64,000 nt of DNA from Dethiobacter sp. (GTDB taxonomy: Bacteria > Bacillota > Dethiobacteria > Dethiobacterales > Dethiobacteraceae), in contig JAGXTL010000060.1 of NCBI GenBank assembly GCA_018333635.1, positions 1 to 64,000 on the forward strand, written 5' to 3'. Shown here in pieces: positions 10,382-18,642 of the stretch. Below the pieces are notes generated by a model that saw only the letters and a program-made list of their open reading frames with translations, did not search any database and was not told the origin of the DNA. The position numbers and the translations under genes are program-made. Each line of letters starts with the position of its first letter. The first letter of the stretch is position 1.

Positions 10382-11875
10382 TTACAGTCCGAGAATACTT
10401 TCAACCACAAGCTGCATTTCAGCTTTTTTGCATACTCTCTTATGCAGAACCGGTCGGCTTGCCAGACCTCTCACTACCGCTGGCACGGGAACAGCCGTTA
10501 TTTTTTCCATCTCGGCGAAAAGGGCAAAATCTTCTCCGTCAGCGTATTGCGGATTCAGCGCTTGCATTACATCCTTGGTAAACTTATAGGGGCTGGCCGT
10601 AGAAACTACTACTGCCGGCGTCTTGCTGCCGGTTTTTTGCCGGTATTTTTCCCAGACGTTATATGCCACAGCCGTATGCGGATCCAACAGATAGCCAGCC
10701 GTCTCATGGACCTGACGAATGGCCTGAGACGTTTCTTCTTCCGTAGCATGACCGCCTACAAAGTCCGTCAGATTTCTCTTCATCGCCTCACTAATCTGAT
10801 AACGTCCTAAAGAAGCAAGCTGCTGCATCAGGTCGGTTACTTGCGCGGACGATTTCCCGCAAATCTGCCAGAGCAAGCGCTCCAAATTGCTGGAAACCAA
10901 GATATCCATCGACGGTGAGCTGGTTAAATAAAATTCCCGCTCCTTATTATATACGCCGGACGCAAAAAAATCAGACAAAACCCTGTTTTCATTCGAGGCA
11001 CAAATTAACGTCCCTACCGGCAGGCCCATCATTTTTGCATAGTATCCTGCCAAAATGTTACCAAAATTACCTGTCGGCACTGCAAAATCGAGCGGTTCGC
11101 CTGCCTGTACTCCTCCGTCTGCCATGACCCGCAGATATGCGTGCCAATAATAGACTACTTGCGGGATCAGACGACCTATATTGATGGAATTAGCCGAAGA
11201 AAAAACCAAGTCCTTCCCTGCCATGGCGTCAAGCAGCTTTCTGTCAGTAAACAGCTGTTTGACACCGCTTTGCGCATCGTCAAAGTTGCCTTCTATTCCT
11301 ATTACAAAGGTATTATTTCCTGCCTGCGTCACCATTTGCTGCTTCTGCACCGGACTAACGCCTTGTTCGGGGAAGAAAACAATAATCCTTGTCCCCTCTA
11401 CTCCGGCAAACGCTTCCAACGCTGCTTTACCGGTGTCTCCCGATGTGGCTGTAAGAATAACCACCTCTTTATCAAGCCCAGTTTTTCTGGCCGCCAGTTT
11501 CATCAGGTAAGGCAGGAGCGCGAGAGCCATATCTTTGAAGGCCAAGGTTGGGCCGTGAAAAAGCTCCAGGTAGCGAACGCCGCCATGCTCCACTACCGGC
11601 GCAATTTCCGCAGTGTCAAAGCGATTGTTATAGGCAGCGGCCACGGCCTCCCGCAATTCTTCCTCGGTAAAATCTGTCAGAAACAAACGCAACACAGAAA
11701 CAGCCAATTGCTGGTAGTCCAGTTGAGCAAGTTCGTGTAAGGGCGTTGTCAGCAGAGGGATTTCTGCAGGCACATACAAACCGCCGTCAGCGGCAATGCC
11801 GGAGAGAATTGCCTCAGCGGCAGTTACAGCCAGATCGTCGCCACGGGTACTGTGATAGATAAGTTGCGCCATCAT
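10382..11875 (-). CDS. thrC: Threonine synthase
   Basis: A 497-residue PLP enzyme of the long, E. coli/yeast-like class. It has the N-terminal domain motif YHSTRGD, DGGLYVP, the PLP lysine in FHGPTLAFKDMALALLP and the phosphate-binding TATSGDTGKAALEAF. It converts O-phosphohomoserine to threonine. Its start ATG overlaps the stop of the upstream phosphomutase-family gene as ATGA, so the two are translationally coupled. That supports the idea that the partner makes its substrate. No thrB of the GHMP kinase family or homoserine dehydrogenase gene is seen in the window. Confidence 0.95.
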   Translation of the reverse strand: MMAQLIYHSTRGDDLAVTAAEAILSGIAADGGLYVPAEIPLLTTPLHELAQLDYQQLAVSVLRLFLTDFTEEELREAVAAAYNNRFDTAEIAPVVEHGGVRYLELFHGPTLAFKDMALALLPYLMKLAARKTGLDKEVVILTATSGDTGKAALEAFAGVEGTRIIVFFPEQGVSPVQKQQMVTQAGNNTFVIGIEGNFDDAQSGVKQLFTDRKLLDAMAGKDLVFSSANSINIGRLIPQVVYYWHAYLRVMADGGVQAGEPLDFAVPTGNFGNILAGYYAKMMGLPVGTLICASNENRVLSDFFASGVYNKEREFYLTSSPSMDILVSSNLERLLWQICGKSSAQVTDLMQQLASLGRYQISEAMKRNLTDFVGGHATEEETSQAIRQVHETAGYLLDPHTAVAYNVWEKYRQKTGSKTPAVVVSTASPYKFTKDVMQALNPQYADGEDFALFAEMEKITAVPVPAVVRGLASRPVLHKRVCKKAEMQLVVESILGL

Positions 11876-13095
11876 TTTCCCTCCGTCTTCCGCAGAAATA
11901 AATCCATCAACCGATAGCCTTCCCCCAGATAGAAACCGGAATCCTTGGCTGACTGTTCATCAAAACCGTGAGAAATTCCGTCTTGCTCGTGCTGACTGTC
12001 ATAGATCAAAAACGGTACCGGGTCGGCGGTATGTGTACGCAGAGAAAGAGGTGTGGCATGGTCCGGCAAGATCATAAGGCGATACGGTTCTCCCAGACGA
12101 TCAAGACCGGCTTTCAGCGTTTTAACCGTAAGGCTGTCAATAAGCTCGATTGATTTTACTTTATTTTCCGTTTCCTGACGGTGAGCGCATTCATCCGGTG
12201 CCTCAATATGCAGATAGACGAAATCTATGCCATCTTGCAAGGCAGCCAAAGCTGCTTCCGCCTCTGCGCGGAAGTCAGTATCTAAATTGCCGGTAGATCC
12301 CGCCACATGGATCAGCTTCATCCCGGCACAGACGCCGATTCCCTTGAGGAGATCAACAGCGGAGATAACGGCTCCCTTTAAGCCATACTTATGATTGAAA
12401 GATACTAACTGCGCCTTTTTCCCTTCACCCCACAGCCAAATGGCGTTGGCAGGACGCAACCCGCGTGCTACCCGAGCCAGGTTCAGCGGGTGGCGAGGTA
12501 AAATATGAGCACTCTCAATCAACAGCTCATTAATAATGCCGGCAGACGTGCCGCCGGGAAGATGGTCTCCCACAGCCTTGCCTAAAATATCATGAGGCGG
12601 CGTAAGGCGCCAATCTAAAGGCGCACCCCGCCAGACCATTAAGTGCCTATAGCTAACACCGGGATAAAAGCGAATGTCTTGGGTAGACAAGCAGCGGCTC
12701 ACTTCCCCCAGAAGAATACCGGCCTCCTCCGTAGAGATTTCATCAGCGCTATGATCCACCATAATCTTATCGCCGTATGACTCGCCCTCAGAAAGTGTGA
12801 CTAAATTACAGCGGAAGGCGACATCTTCTTCAGCCAAAACTACGCCCATGCTTGCCGCCTCAAACGGCGAACGCCCACTATAATATTTCCTGGGGTCATA
12901 ACCCAGAACGGCTAAATTTGCCGTGTCACTGCCTGGCACCATGCCGTCAGGAATTGTTTTGACAAGCCCCAATATTCCTTTTTTTGCCAGGGCATCTATC
13001 TGTGGCTTATTTGCTGCCTGCAGGGGCGTTTTCCCCCCCAGCGCAGCCACCGGGTAATCCGCCATCCCATCCCCAAGCACTACAATATATTTCAC
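11872..13095 (-). CDS. ApgM-family phosphomutase, probable alternative homoserine kinase
   Basis: A 407-residue alkaline-phosphatase-superfamily protein of the archaeal-type cofactor-independent phosphoglycerate mutase group. It has the metal/serine motifs VVLGDGMADYP and GSDTANLAVLGYDP and the later HIEAPDECAH and LPDHATP. A sister group of ApgM adjacent to threonine synthase is classed as a proposed homoserine kinase (TIGR02535 type). The 4-base overlap with thrC here argues for that role over glycolysis, but this is inference. GTG 13095 is chosen as start: GGGGAGAG lies upstream, and KYIVVLGDGM is where the family begins. Confidence 0.8.
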   Translation of the reverse strand: MKYIVVLGDGMADYPVAALGGKTPLQAANKPQIDALAKKGILGLVKTIPDGMVPGSDTANLAVLGYDPRKYYSGRSPFEAASMGVVLAEEDVAFRCNLVTLSEGESYGDKIMVDHSADEISTEEAGILLGEVSRCLSTQDIRFYPGVSYRHLMVWRGAPLDWRLTPPHDILGKAVGDHLPGGTSAGIINELLIESAHILPRHPLNLARVARGLRPANAIWLWGEGKKAQLVSFNHKYGLKGAVISAVDLLKGIGVCAGMKLIHVAGSTGNLDTDFRAEAEAALAALQDGIDFVYLHIEAPDECAHRQETENKVKSIELIDSLTVKTLKAGLDRLGEPYRLMILPDHATPLSLRTHTADPVPFLIYDSQHEQDGISHGFDEQSAKDSGFYLGEGYRLMDLFLRKTEGK

Positions 13096-13248
13096 GCCGT
13101 CTCTCCCCTTAAACAAGCTGCAGACTATCCTGCTAAACTTATACCACAATTTCAAGCAAAAGACCAGAGAAAACCTGCTCTGCGTAATTCTGCCCTAGCC
13201 CCACAGAGCAAGGCTTTAATCCAGCAATTTTGTTAATTTCATACACCC

Positions 13249-14631
13249 CTAGGGTAAGCGCCCGCTAATGACGCGAGCGACATGAACTCCGCTTGCGCTG
13301 GCCTGGGATAAACCCCGGGTAATTCCCGCTCCATCGCCCACGGCAAACATCTTGGGAATTTCCGTTTCTAATTCTTCCGTCAGTTTTAGCCGAGAGCTAT
13401 AGAATTTTACTTCTACCCCATAAAGCAGTGTATCACTGTTAGCAGTTCCCGGTGCAATTTTATCCAATGCATGAATCATTTCAATGATATTGTCGAGATG
13501 CCGCTTTGGCAGCACCAAACTTAAATCGCCGGCCGTAGCTTCCAGCGTAGGCCTGGTAAAGCTTTTTGCCAACCTATGTTCATTAGTTCTGCGACCCTTG
13601 AGCAGATCCCCGAAGCGCTGCAGTAGAACGCCGCCGCCCAGCATATTAGAAAAAGAGGCAATCAGTTTCCCGTATTGAAGCGGCTCTTTAAAAGGTTCGG
13701 TGAAACGGTTGCTTACCAACAGGGCAAAATTGGTGTTTTTGCTCTGTAACGCCTCATCCCGGTAGCTATGGCCATTTACCGTTACAATCCCGTCAGTGTT
13801 TTCGGTAACCACATAACCTTTAGGGTTCATGCAAAACGTGCGGACTAAGTCTCCGTACGTTTTAGTGCGATAAATTAACTTTGCTTCATATACTTCATCG
13901 GTAATATGTTGGAAGACATCAGCCGGAAGCTCCAACCGCACACCTACATCAACCTGATTATTAATCAGTTCCAGTCGCAATTTTTTGCACTGCTCCACAA
14001 ACCATTCGGAACCGGCCCGTCCCGGAGCCGCAATCAGGTATTCGGCGGCTACCTTCCGGCGCTGACCTTTAATTTGCAGTTCAAACTCAGCAGCCTGGTT
14101 TGTTATCTCCTCAACATGGGTGTTAAAAAACATATCACACTTTTCTTTAAGAAATTCAAACATCTTCTTTAAAATCAGCAGATTATTTTCCGTACCCAAG
14201 TGTCGCACCCTGGCCTTCAGCAAATGCAAATCAAAGGCGAGCGCCCGACGCCCCAGACTGCTGTTTTCCGTACTGAAACACTGTTCAGGAGCACCGTAGT
14301 CCAAATTAATCTGATCAACATACTCTATCAGCTTCATCACTTCTTCTTCAGGCAGATACTCATTAAGCCAGCCGCCAAACTTAGCCGTAAAATTAAATTT
14401 ACCATCGGAAAAAGCGCCGGCGCCGCCAAAACCGCGCATCACATCACAAGAGTGACACTTAACGCAGCGAAGAACCTTTTTCTCGGCAATGGGACAACTG
14501 CGCCGATAAATATCATTCCCTGCCTCAAACATGGCTACATGCAAACCGGGATTTTTGCTCACCAGCTCGTATGCTGCGTAAATAGCTGCCGGTCCAGCCC
14601 CAATAATTAGCACATCATATTTCTCTTGCAA
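13249..14631 (-). CDS. FAD-dependent dehydrogenase of unknown substrate (COG2509 type)
   Basis: About 460 residues with an N-terminal dinucleotide fold (DVLIIGAGPAAIYAAYEL) and a C-terminal FAD-binding segment (MFAVGDGAGITRGLSQASASG). Between residues 50 and 70 lies a cysteine cluster: a CP pair, then CVKCHSC, followed by RGFGGAGAFSDGK. This matches widespread uncharacterised FAD-dependent dehydrogenases. The cysteines could hold a metal or act in redox chemistry, but that is not shown. A TTG start at 14631 is preferred because GGGAGGGG lies 6 bases upstream; an ATG at 14655 has no such site. It is probably monocistronic. Confidence 0.8.
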   Translation of the reverse strand: MQEKYDVLIIGAGPAAIYAAYELVSKNPGLHVAMFEAGNDIYRRSCPIAEKKVLRCVKCHSCDVMRGFGGAGAFSDGKFNFTAKFGGWLNEYLPEEEVMKLIEYVDQINLDYGAPEQCFSTENSSLGRRALAFDLHLLKARVRHLGTENNLLILKKMFEFLKEKCDMFFNTHVEEITNQAAEFELQIKGQRRKVAAEYLIAAPGRAGSEWFVEQCKKLRLELINNQVDVGVRLELPADVFQHITDEVYEAKLIYRTKTYGDLVRTFCMNPKGYVVTENTDGIVTVNGHSYRDEALQSKNTNFALLVSNRFTEPFKEPLQYGKLIASFSNMLGGGVLLQRFGDLLKGRRTNEHRLAKSFTRPTLEATAGDLSLVLPKRHLDNIIEMIHALDKIAPGTANSDTLLYGVEVKFYSSRLKLTEELETEIPKMFAVGDGAGITRGLSQASASGVHVARVISGRLP

Positions 14632-14684
14632 AGCAATCCCCTCCCGCGTCAGCATAAAATTTTGCCGTCAAGCAACAAGTTTAC

Positions 14685-14723
14685 ATAAAATCAGGGCATT
14701 CCCGTTTGTCGGAAATACCCTGA
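14685..14723 (-). terminator. Terminator after the cold-shock gene
   Basis: On the minus strand TCAGGG...CCCTGA (14691-14723, partly extended by TTTCC/GGGAA pairing) is followed by TTTTATG. It lies 25 bases past the csp stop. Confidence 0.75.
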
Positions 14724-14748
14724 CTTGCTGACAATTGTTTAGTTTATA

Positions 14749-14949
14749 CTAGATACGAACAACGTTGGCCGCTTGCGGTCCACGATTGCCCTCTACTACA
14801 TCAAACTCAACTTCTTGTCCTTCCTCCAGAGACTTGAATCCTTCGCTCTGGATTGCGGAAAAGTGCACAAACACGTCTCCACTGCCATCATTTTTCTCGA
14901 TAAAACCAAATCCCTTTTCTGCGTTAAACCATTTTACTCTTCCTTGCAT
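14749..14949 (-). CDS. csp: Cold-shock protein, CspA family
   Basis: A 66-residue single cold-shock domain with RNP1 KGFGFIE and RNP2 VFVHF, beginning [13 protein letters not shown]. These small beta-barrels bind single-stranded RNA/DNA and act as RNA chaperones. The gene stands alone, with its own promoter about 120 bases upstream and its own terminator. The long untranslated leader is typical of csp mRNAs that sense temperature through folding. The ribosome site AGGAGG precedes the ATG by a short spacer. Confidence 0.97.
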   Translation of the reverse strand: MQGRVKWFNAEKGFGFIEKNDGSGDVFVHFSAIQSEGFKSLEEGQEVEFDVVEGNRGPQAANVVRI

Positions 14950-15066
14950 GTGTTAAAGGCCTCCTACAAAATAATTTGCATCAAAAAGAAGAATACGTCA
15001 AAACTCTCAGCCACTTCAAGAAGTCAAACCGTTCGAGCGTTTCATTCTTTTTAACCACTGCTGATA

Positions 15067-15095
15067 ATTATAGCAAAGCGTTGGCAGAAAAGCAA
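15067..15095 (-). promoter_or_regulatory. Sigma-A promoter of csp with long leader
   Basis: On the minus strand TTGCTT (15095-15090), a 17-base spacer and a perfect TATAAT (15072-15067). This predicts a leader of about 110 nt before the csp ATG. Further upstream, to 15200, only an inverted repeat TTAACG...CGTTAA is visible. Confidence 0.65.
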
Positions 15096-15203
15096 GCAGA
15101 ACTTGGCAAAGTATTGAAATTGGCCTGAACTTAACGGCTTTGACGTTAAAACTTCCTCGATTGTCTGCTAGTATGCCCTACCGACAGAAAAATATACAAC
15201 CGT

Positions 15204-15230
15204 GGGACAAAGGGACAGGTGATTTGTCCC
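15204..15230. repeat. REP-like family B palindrome, single copy
   Basis: A 27-base unit with 8-base arms GGGACAAA / TTTGTCCC around an 11-base loop. It begins 2 bases beyond the rlmH stop. The same unit recurs at 40281, 40327 and (inverted) 40581. Confidence 0.8.
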
Positions 15231-15232
15231 AG

Positions 15233-15712
15233 TTATTTATGATACGGTTCGCCGCGGTTAATTTTTAGGGCGCGATAGATTTGCTCCAGAAGCATTAACC
15301 GGAAAAGCTGATGGGGAAAGGTCATGGCCGAGAAGGAAAGGCACAAGTCTGCTCTCTGGCGCAGCCTAGGCGAAAGACCAAGGCTGCCGCCGACAATAAA
15401 AGTAAGGTGACTTTTGCCGGCTGTGGCTAAGCTATCCAACCGAGCAGCAAGCTGCAGGGAAGTTAGCTGTCCGCCAGCCAAGTCGAGGACAATTAAATAA
15501 GTACCCGATTTAATCAACGCCTCGAGACGCCCTGCTTCTTCTTCAAGCAGTTGTGCTTCAGCTGCAACAGAAATACCCTCCGGCGCTTTTTCCGCTTTAA
15601 CTTCACGGATAATTACATTGGCATAAGAACTGAGCCGCTTTAAATACTCCGCAATGCCGGCGGCAAGATACTGCTCTTTAATTTTGCCTACAGTCAGAAT
15701 TTCTATCTGCAT
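15233..15712 (-). CDS. rlmH: 23S rRNA (pseudouridine1915-N3)-methyltransferase
   Basis: A 159-residue SPOUT methyltransferase that methylates Psi1915 in helix 69 of 23S rRNA. It starts MQIEILTVGKIKEQYL. It has the SAM-binding knot region TFIVGGSLGLSP, and the conserved tail HQLFRLMLLEQIYRALKINRGEPYHK is intact. It overlaps the 3' end of the CxxH/CxxC gene by 10 bases. The htrA - small protein - rlmH order is the same as in Bacillus near the Wal operon. The in-frame extension to 15757 lies inside the upstream gene and is not used. Confidence 0.96.
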   Translation of the reverse strand: MQIEILTVGKIKEQYLAAGIAEYLKRLSSYANVIIREVKAEKAPEGISVAAEAQLLEEEAGRLEALIKSGTYLIVLDLAGGQLTSLQLAARLDSLATAGKSHLTFIVGGSLGLSPRLRQRADLCLSFSAMTFPHQLFRLMLLEQIYRALKINRGEPYHK

Positions 15713-15894
15713 ACAGAGCCACTTTGTGAGAGCCGATAAAGGGCGGGCGCAGCGCAAAGCCGACAGTTAACCGCAAAGCCTGCTTCGGCGACTTCGCCCT
15801 CAACCCGACTCAAATCAGGCGAGGTCTCATATTGATCCACAAATTCATCAATTAGCTGTTCAATATGCTCGGCACAAGCAAGATATATGCTCAT
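15703..15894 (-). CDS. CxxH/CxxC small protein
   Basis: A 63-residue protein with CAEH near residue 7 and CRLC near residue 45, spaced as in the CxxH/CxxC protein family found between htrA and rlmH in Bacillus (TIGR04129 type). The two pairs could bind a metal, but the function is unknown. Its ATG overlaps the htrA stop (TAATG) and its 3' end runs into rlmH, so it is translated as part of that operon. The acidic middle (EFVDQYETSPDL) also fits the family. Confidence 0.8.
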   Translation of the reverse strand: MSIYLACAEHIEQLIDEFVDQYETSPDLSRVEGEVAEAGFAVNCRLCAAPALYRLSQSGSVCR

Positions 15895-17051
15895 TACTCA
15901 GGGAGTACAGCTAAAGTAACGGAGAGCTTCAATTCCTGTCCGTCACGGATTATAGTAAGTTCAACTTCAGCGCCAACTTCATATTCAAAAATCGTCCTGC
16001 GCAAATCATTGAAATTGGCAATTTTTTTGCCACCCATGGCGATAATCACATCGCCGCGGCGAATTCCTGCTTGTGCCGCCGGACTTCCTTCCGCGGCCCC
16101 CTGAATTAAAACGCCGTATGTTACCGGCAACTGCAACTGCTTAGAGAGCGCTTCGTCCACATCGCCACCCCAATAAACACCTATCCAAGGACGAATAATC
16201 CGACCATGAACAATCAGGTCGCGCGTAATATTTTTCACTGTGTTGGCAGGAATAGCAAAACCCATCCCTTCCACTCCTGGGATTTTGATTTTGGCAGTAT
16301 TGATGCCGATGACTTCGCCCTTTAGATTTACCAGCGGCCCGCCGCTGTTGCCATTGTTAATGGCAGCATCTGTCTGGATGAAAGTAAAGTTATGTTCATT
16401 AATTGTAACCGTTCTTTGCTTGGCGCTAATGACACCTACGGTTACTGTCTGGGAAAAAGTAAGTCCGAGCGGGTTGCCGATGGCAATGGCGCCCTCTCCC
16501 ACAGCAAGATCGTTAGAATCGCCAAAATGGGCCACAGGCAAGTTGCTTTTCTCTATTTTTATCACCGCCAAATCGGTGGCGGCATCAGAACCGATTAAAC
16601 GCGCCGGATATTCCACGCCGTCGCCTAAGGTAACTCTTAACTCCGTGGCTCCCTCAATAACGTGGTTATTGGTGACAATGTGACCCTGCGCATCGATAAT
16701 AACGCCTGTTCCGGTAGCACGTTCGCGGAGAATGGAACGGCCATCGAATATGTCCTGGACTAAAGCTTTATTGGTAATTCCAACCACAGTAGGCAGAACC
16801 CGTTCTGTGGCTCGAACGATAGCCGTATTTTGATGTTCTGGCAAATCCCTTGCCTCAAAAGGAACTTCTTGAAGTGCAGCAGGTGGCTGCATGGGCTGCG
16901 GCAGCTCTTGTGACGCGCTAGGTGCGACATAGCGCAGAACGACAAAGGCTACCAAGGAACCGCCGAGTACGGCACCGACAATGGCAGCAAAAAGCAGACC
17001 GGCAAAACCCGTCCGCTTGGGTGGTTGATAGAAACCGTTGAAAAAGTCCAC
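15894..17051 (-). CDS. htrA: HtrA/DegP-type membrane-anchored serine protease
   Basis: About 385 residues. A short cytoplasmic N-terminus and one membrane helix (about residues 16-40) are followed by a trypsin-like domain with triad His130 (TNNHVIEG), Asp160 (ATDLAVIK) and Ser236 (GNSGGPL), then one C-terminal PDZ domain. It degrades misfolded proteins outside the membrane. GTG 17051 is preferred over 17108 because AAAGGGGGAAGGG precedes it. It is the usual downstream member of the Wal operon in Firmicutes (YyxA/HtrC position). The 174-base gap from walJ holds a repeat element. Confidence 0.94.
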   Translation of the reverse strand: MDFFNGFYQPPKRTGFAGLLFAAIVGAVLGGSLVAFVVLRYVAPSASQELPQPMQPPAALQEVPFEARDLPEHQNTAIVRATERVLPTVVGITNKALVQDIFDGRSILRERATGTGVIIDAQGHIVTNNHVIEGATELRVTLGDGVEYPARLIGSDAATDLAVIKIEKSNLPVAHFGDSNDLAVGEGAIAIGNPLGLTFSQTVTVGVISAKQRTVTINEHNFTFIQTDAAINNGNSGGPLVNLKGEVIGINTAKIKIPGVEGMGFAIPANTVKNITRDLIVHGRIIRPWIGVYWGGDVDEALSKQLQLPVTYGVLIQGAAEGSPAAQAGIRRGDVIIAMGGKKIANFNDLRRTIFEYEVGAEVELTIIRDGQELKLSVTLAVLPE

Positions 17052-17169
17052 AAACCCTTCCCCCTTTAAACAATAGTCTAAAGTTAATATAACAAGAAGT
17101 TGTGACAAAAGTATGAAGTTAAAAGGAAATTTACATATTCTAAACCAAGATTATCCCCTGAGAATGCGC

Positions 17170-17249
17170 GATTATGCCAACCGAGCGTTGCAACTTGCAA
17201 CCACCAGAACCGTCCCCCTGGTTGATTATGCCAGACGGACGTTGCAACT
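17170..17249. repeat. Partial family A palindrome flanked by 26-base direct repeats
   Basis: Two 26-base direct copies (17170-17195 and 17224-17249, 22 of 26 identical by eye) share GATTATGCCA and CGTTGCAACT. Between them lies one arm of the family A palindrome (CCACCAGAACCGTCCCC). The copy at 17224 is the 3' end of walJ, including its stop. The other copy is a decayed duplicate outside the gene. This looks like the footprint of an insertion or slippage event. Confidence 0.7.
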
Positions 17250-18023
17250 GGGGCTGTGGCGCTCAGCAACCTGCACAGAAAGACGACGGCCGGGGTGGGG
17301 GCCGGCAATGGCTAGCTTCTCGCAGACAGTCTCAAAAGCAATCTGCGGCAAATTATTGTGTTCACTTAGATGAGCAAGCACCACATGAGTAGTTGCCGGG
17401 CAAACGACGCTTGCCAGTGCTTCCGCTGCCAAAACGTTTGAAAGATGGCCACTGTTCCCCAAAATCCGCTTCTTCAGCGACCAAGGGTATGGACCGTCCA
17501 ACAGCATTTTTTCATCATGGTTGGCTTCCATCACCAGGCAATTAACGCCTCTCATTCGCTCTAAAATAGCTGGCGTTACGACACCCAAGTCTGTCACAAG
17601 AGCAATGGCTGCCTTGGCGGTGCGAAAAATAAAACCTACCGGCCCGGCTGCGTCGTGCGGTACAGGAAAAGTTTCCACTGTAAGATCTGCAAAAGCAATG
17701 CTGCCACAACTGGGGAGCAGCCGGCAGATTGTTTGCGGTATAGGCCCCATTTTACAGGCTGCTGCCCGCCATGTTGGGTCTGTGGCATAAAGCGGCATTT
17801 TATAGCGACGCGCCATGATCCCCGCGCCGCAAGTATGGTCATTATGGTCATGAGACAGGAGCAGACCACTAAGGGAAAAAGGATCGACACCGATTTCTCC
17901 CAGCGCGGCAGCAAGCCGCTTACCACTAAGGCCGGCATCAATCAACAGTCGAGTGTTTTCTGTGGCTATGTAGACAGCATTCCCAGAGCTGCCGCTGGAC
18001 AACATCCATAATTCAAGCATCAT
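17226..18023 (-). CDS. walJ: WalJ/YycJ-type MBL-fold hydrolase
   Basis: A 265-residue metallo-beta-lactamase-fold protein starting LELWMLSSGSSGNAVYI, with the zinc motif SHDHNDH and further ligands in FPVPHDA, TDLG and AHLSEHN. In Bacillus and Streptococcus the walJ/vicX gene belongs to the WalRK operon and affects cell division and DNA-replication coordination. It is related to exonuclease-like MBL proteins. It overlaps the histidine phosphatase gene by 11 bases, indicating coupling. The last codons lie in a sequence duplicated just downstream. Confidence 0.9.
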   Translation of the reverse strand: MMLELWMLSSGSSGNAVYIATENTRLLIDAGLSGKRLAAALGEIGVDPFSLSGLLLSHDHNDHTCGAGIMARRYKMPLYATDPTWRAAACKMGPIPQTICRLLPSCGSIAFADLTVETFPVPHDAAGPVGFIFRTAKAAIALVTDLGVVTPAILERMRGVNCLVMEANHDEKMLLDGPYPWSLKKRILGNSGHLSNVLAAEALASVVCPATTHVVLAHLSEHNNLPQIAFETVCEKLAIAGPHPGRRLSVQVAERHSPSCNVRLA

Positions 18024-18636
18024 TCTCTCCCGTCAGATGGCATTCTTCATTAAAGGTAAGCAGCCGACGCCGACCGCCTGACGCTTCTAAAACAGTAACA
18101 GCAGCAGAAGCGAAGGAAAAAGGCCAAGGCCCGTTAAAATCTAAACCAAGAAAGTCTACCACCAGGGCGTTGAGATAACGGCCGTGCCCGACAAGAGCGA
18201 CTGCTGATGGGCCGCCTTTATCCAGCAGCAGCGCCAAACCTTGCTGCAAGCGTTGCCGAAACTCATGGGGAGGTTCCTGTCCGGGAATTTCGGCGCCCCG
18301 CAGGTCATGCCCCAATTTAGAAAAAAGAGCAGGATGATCTTTCTCTATTTCCAGCCAAGTTAGGCCCTCCAGCACACCCCAGCTGTACTCCCGAAAAATC
18401 GGGGAAGCGATCGGCTCCACATCGAGCAGGCGGGCGGCAGGGCGGGCGGTTGCAATACTGCGGCTCAAGTCACTGGTATAAATACGACCCGGTTGCCACT
18501 GAAAGAGCAGGCGCGCCAGCCTGGCAGCCTGCCTGTGCCCTTCTTCATTGAGCGGACAATCAAGATGCCCCTGGAAGCGTTTTTCCGCGTTTGCTGCCGT
18601 CTGCCCGTGACGGGCTAAAAGGATTCGCATTTTCAT
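18013..18636 (-). CDS. Histidine phosphatase family protein
   Basis: A 207-residue phosphoglycerate-mutase-fold phosphatase with the catalytic LARHGQTAAN motif near the N-terminus, a conserved arginine in SDLSRSIATA, and the second histidine in VGHGRYLNALV. Members dephosphorylate sugars, cobalamin or folate precursors; the substrate is not predictable. It sits between murA (6 bases upstream) and walJ (11-base overlap), so it is co-expressed with cell-wall genes. That position is not typical of the Bacillus operon. Confidence 0.88.
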   Translation of the reverse strand: MKMRILLARHGQTAANAEKRFQGHLDCPLNEEGHRQAARLARLLFQWQPGRIYTSDLSRSIATARPAARLLDVEPIASPIFREYSWGVLEGLTWLEIEKDHPALFSKLGHDLRGAEIPGQEPPHEFRQRLQQGLALLLDKGGPSAVALVGHGRYLNALVVDFLGLDFNGPWPFSFASAAVTVLEASGGRRRLLTFNEECHLTGENDA

Positions 18637-18642
18637 CAGTCC

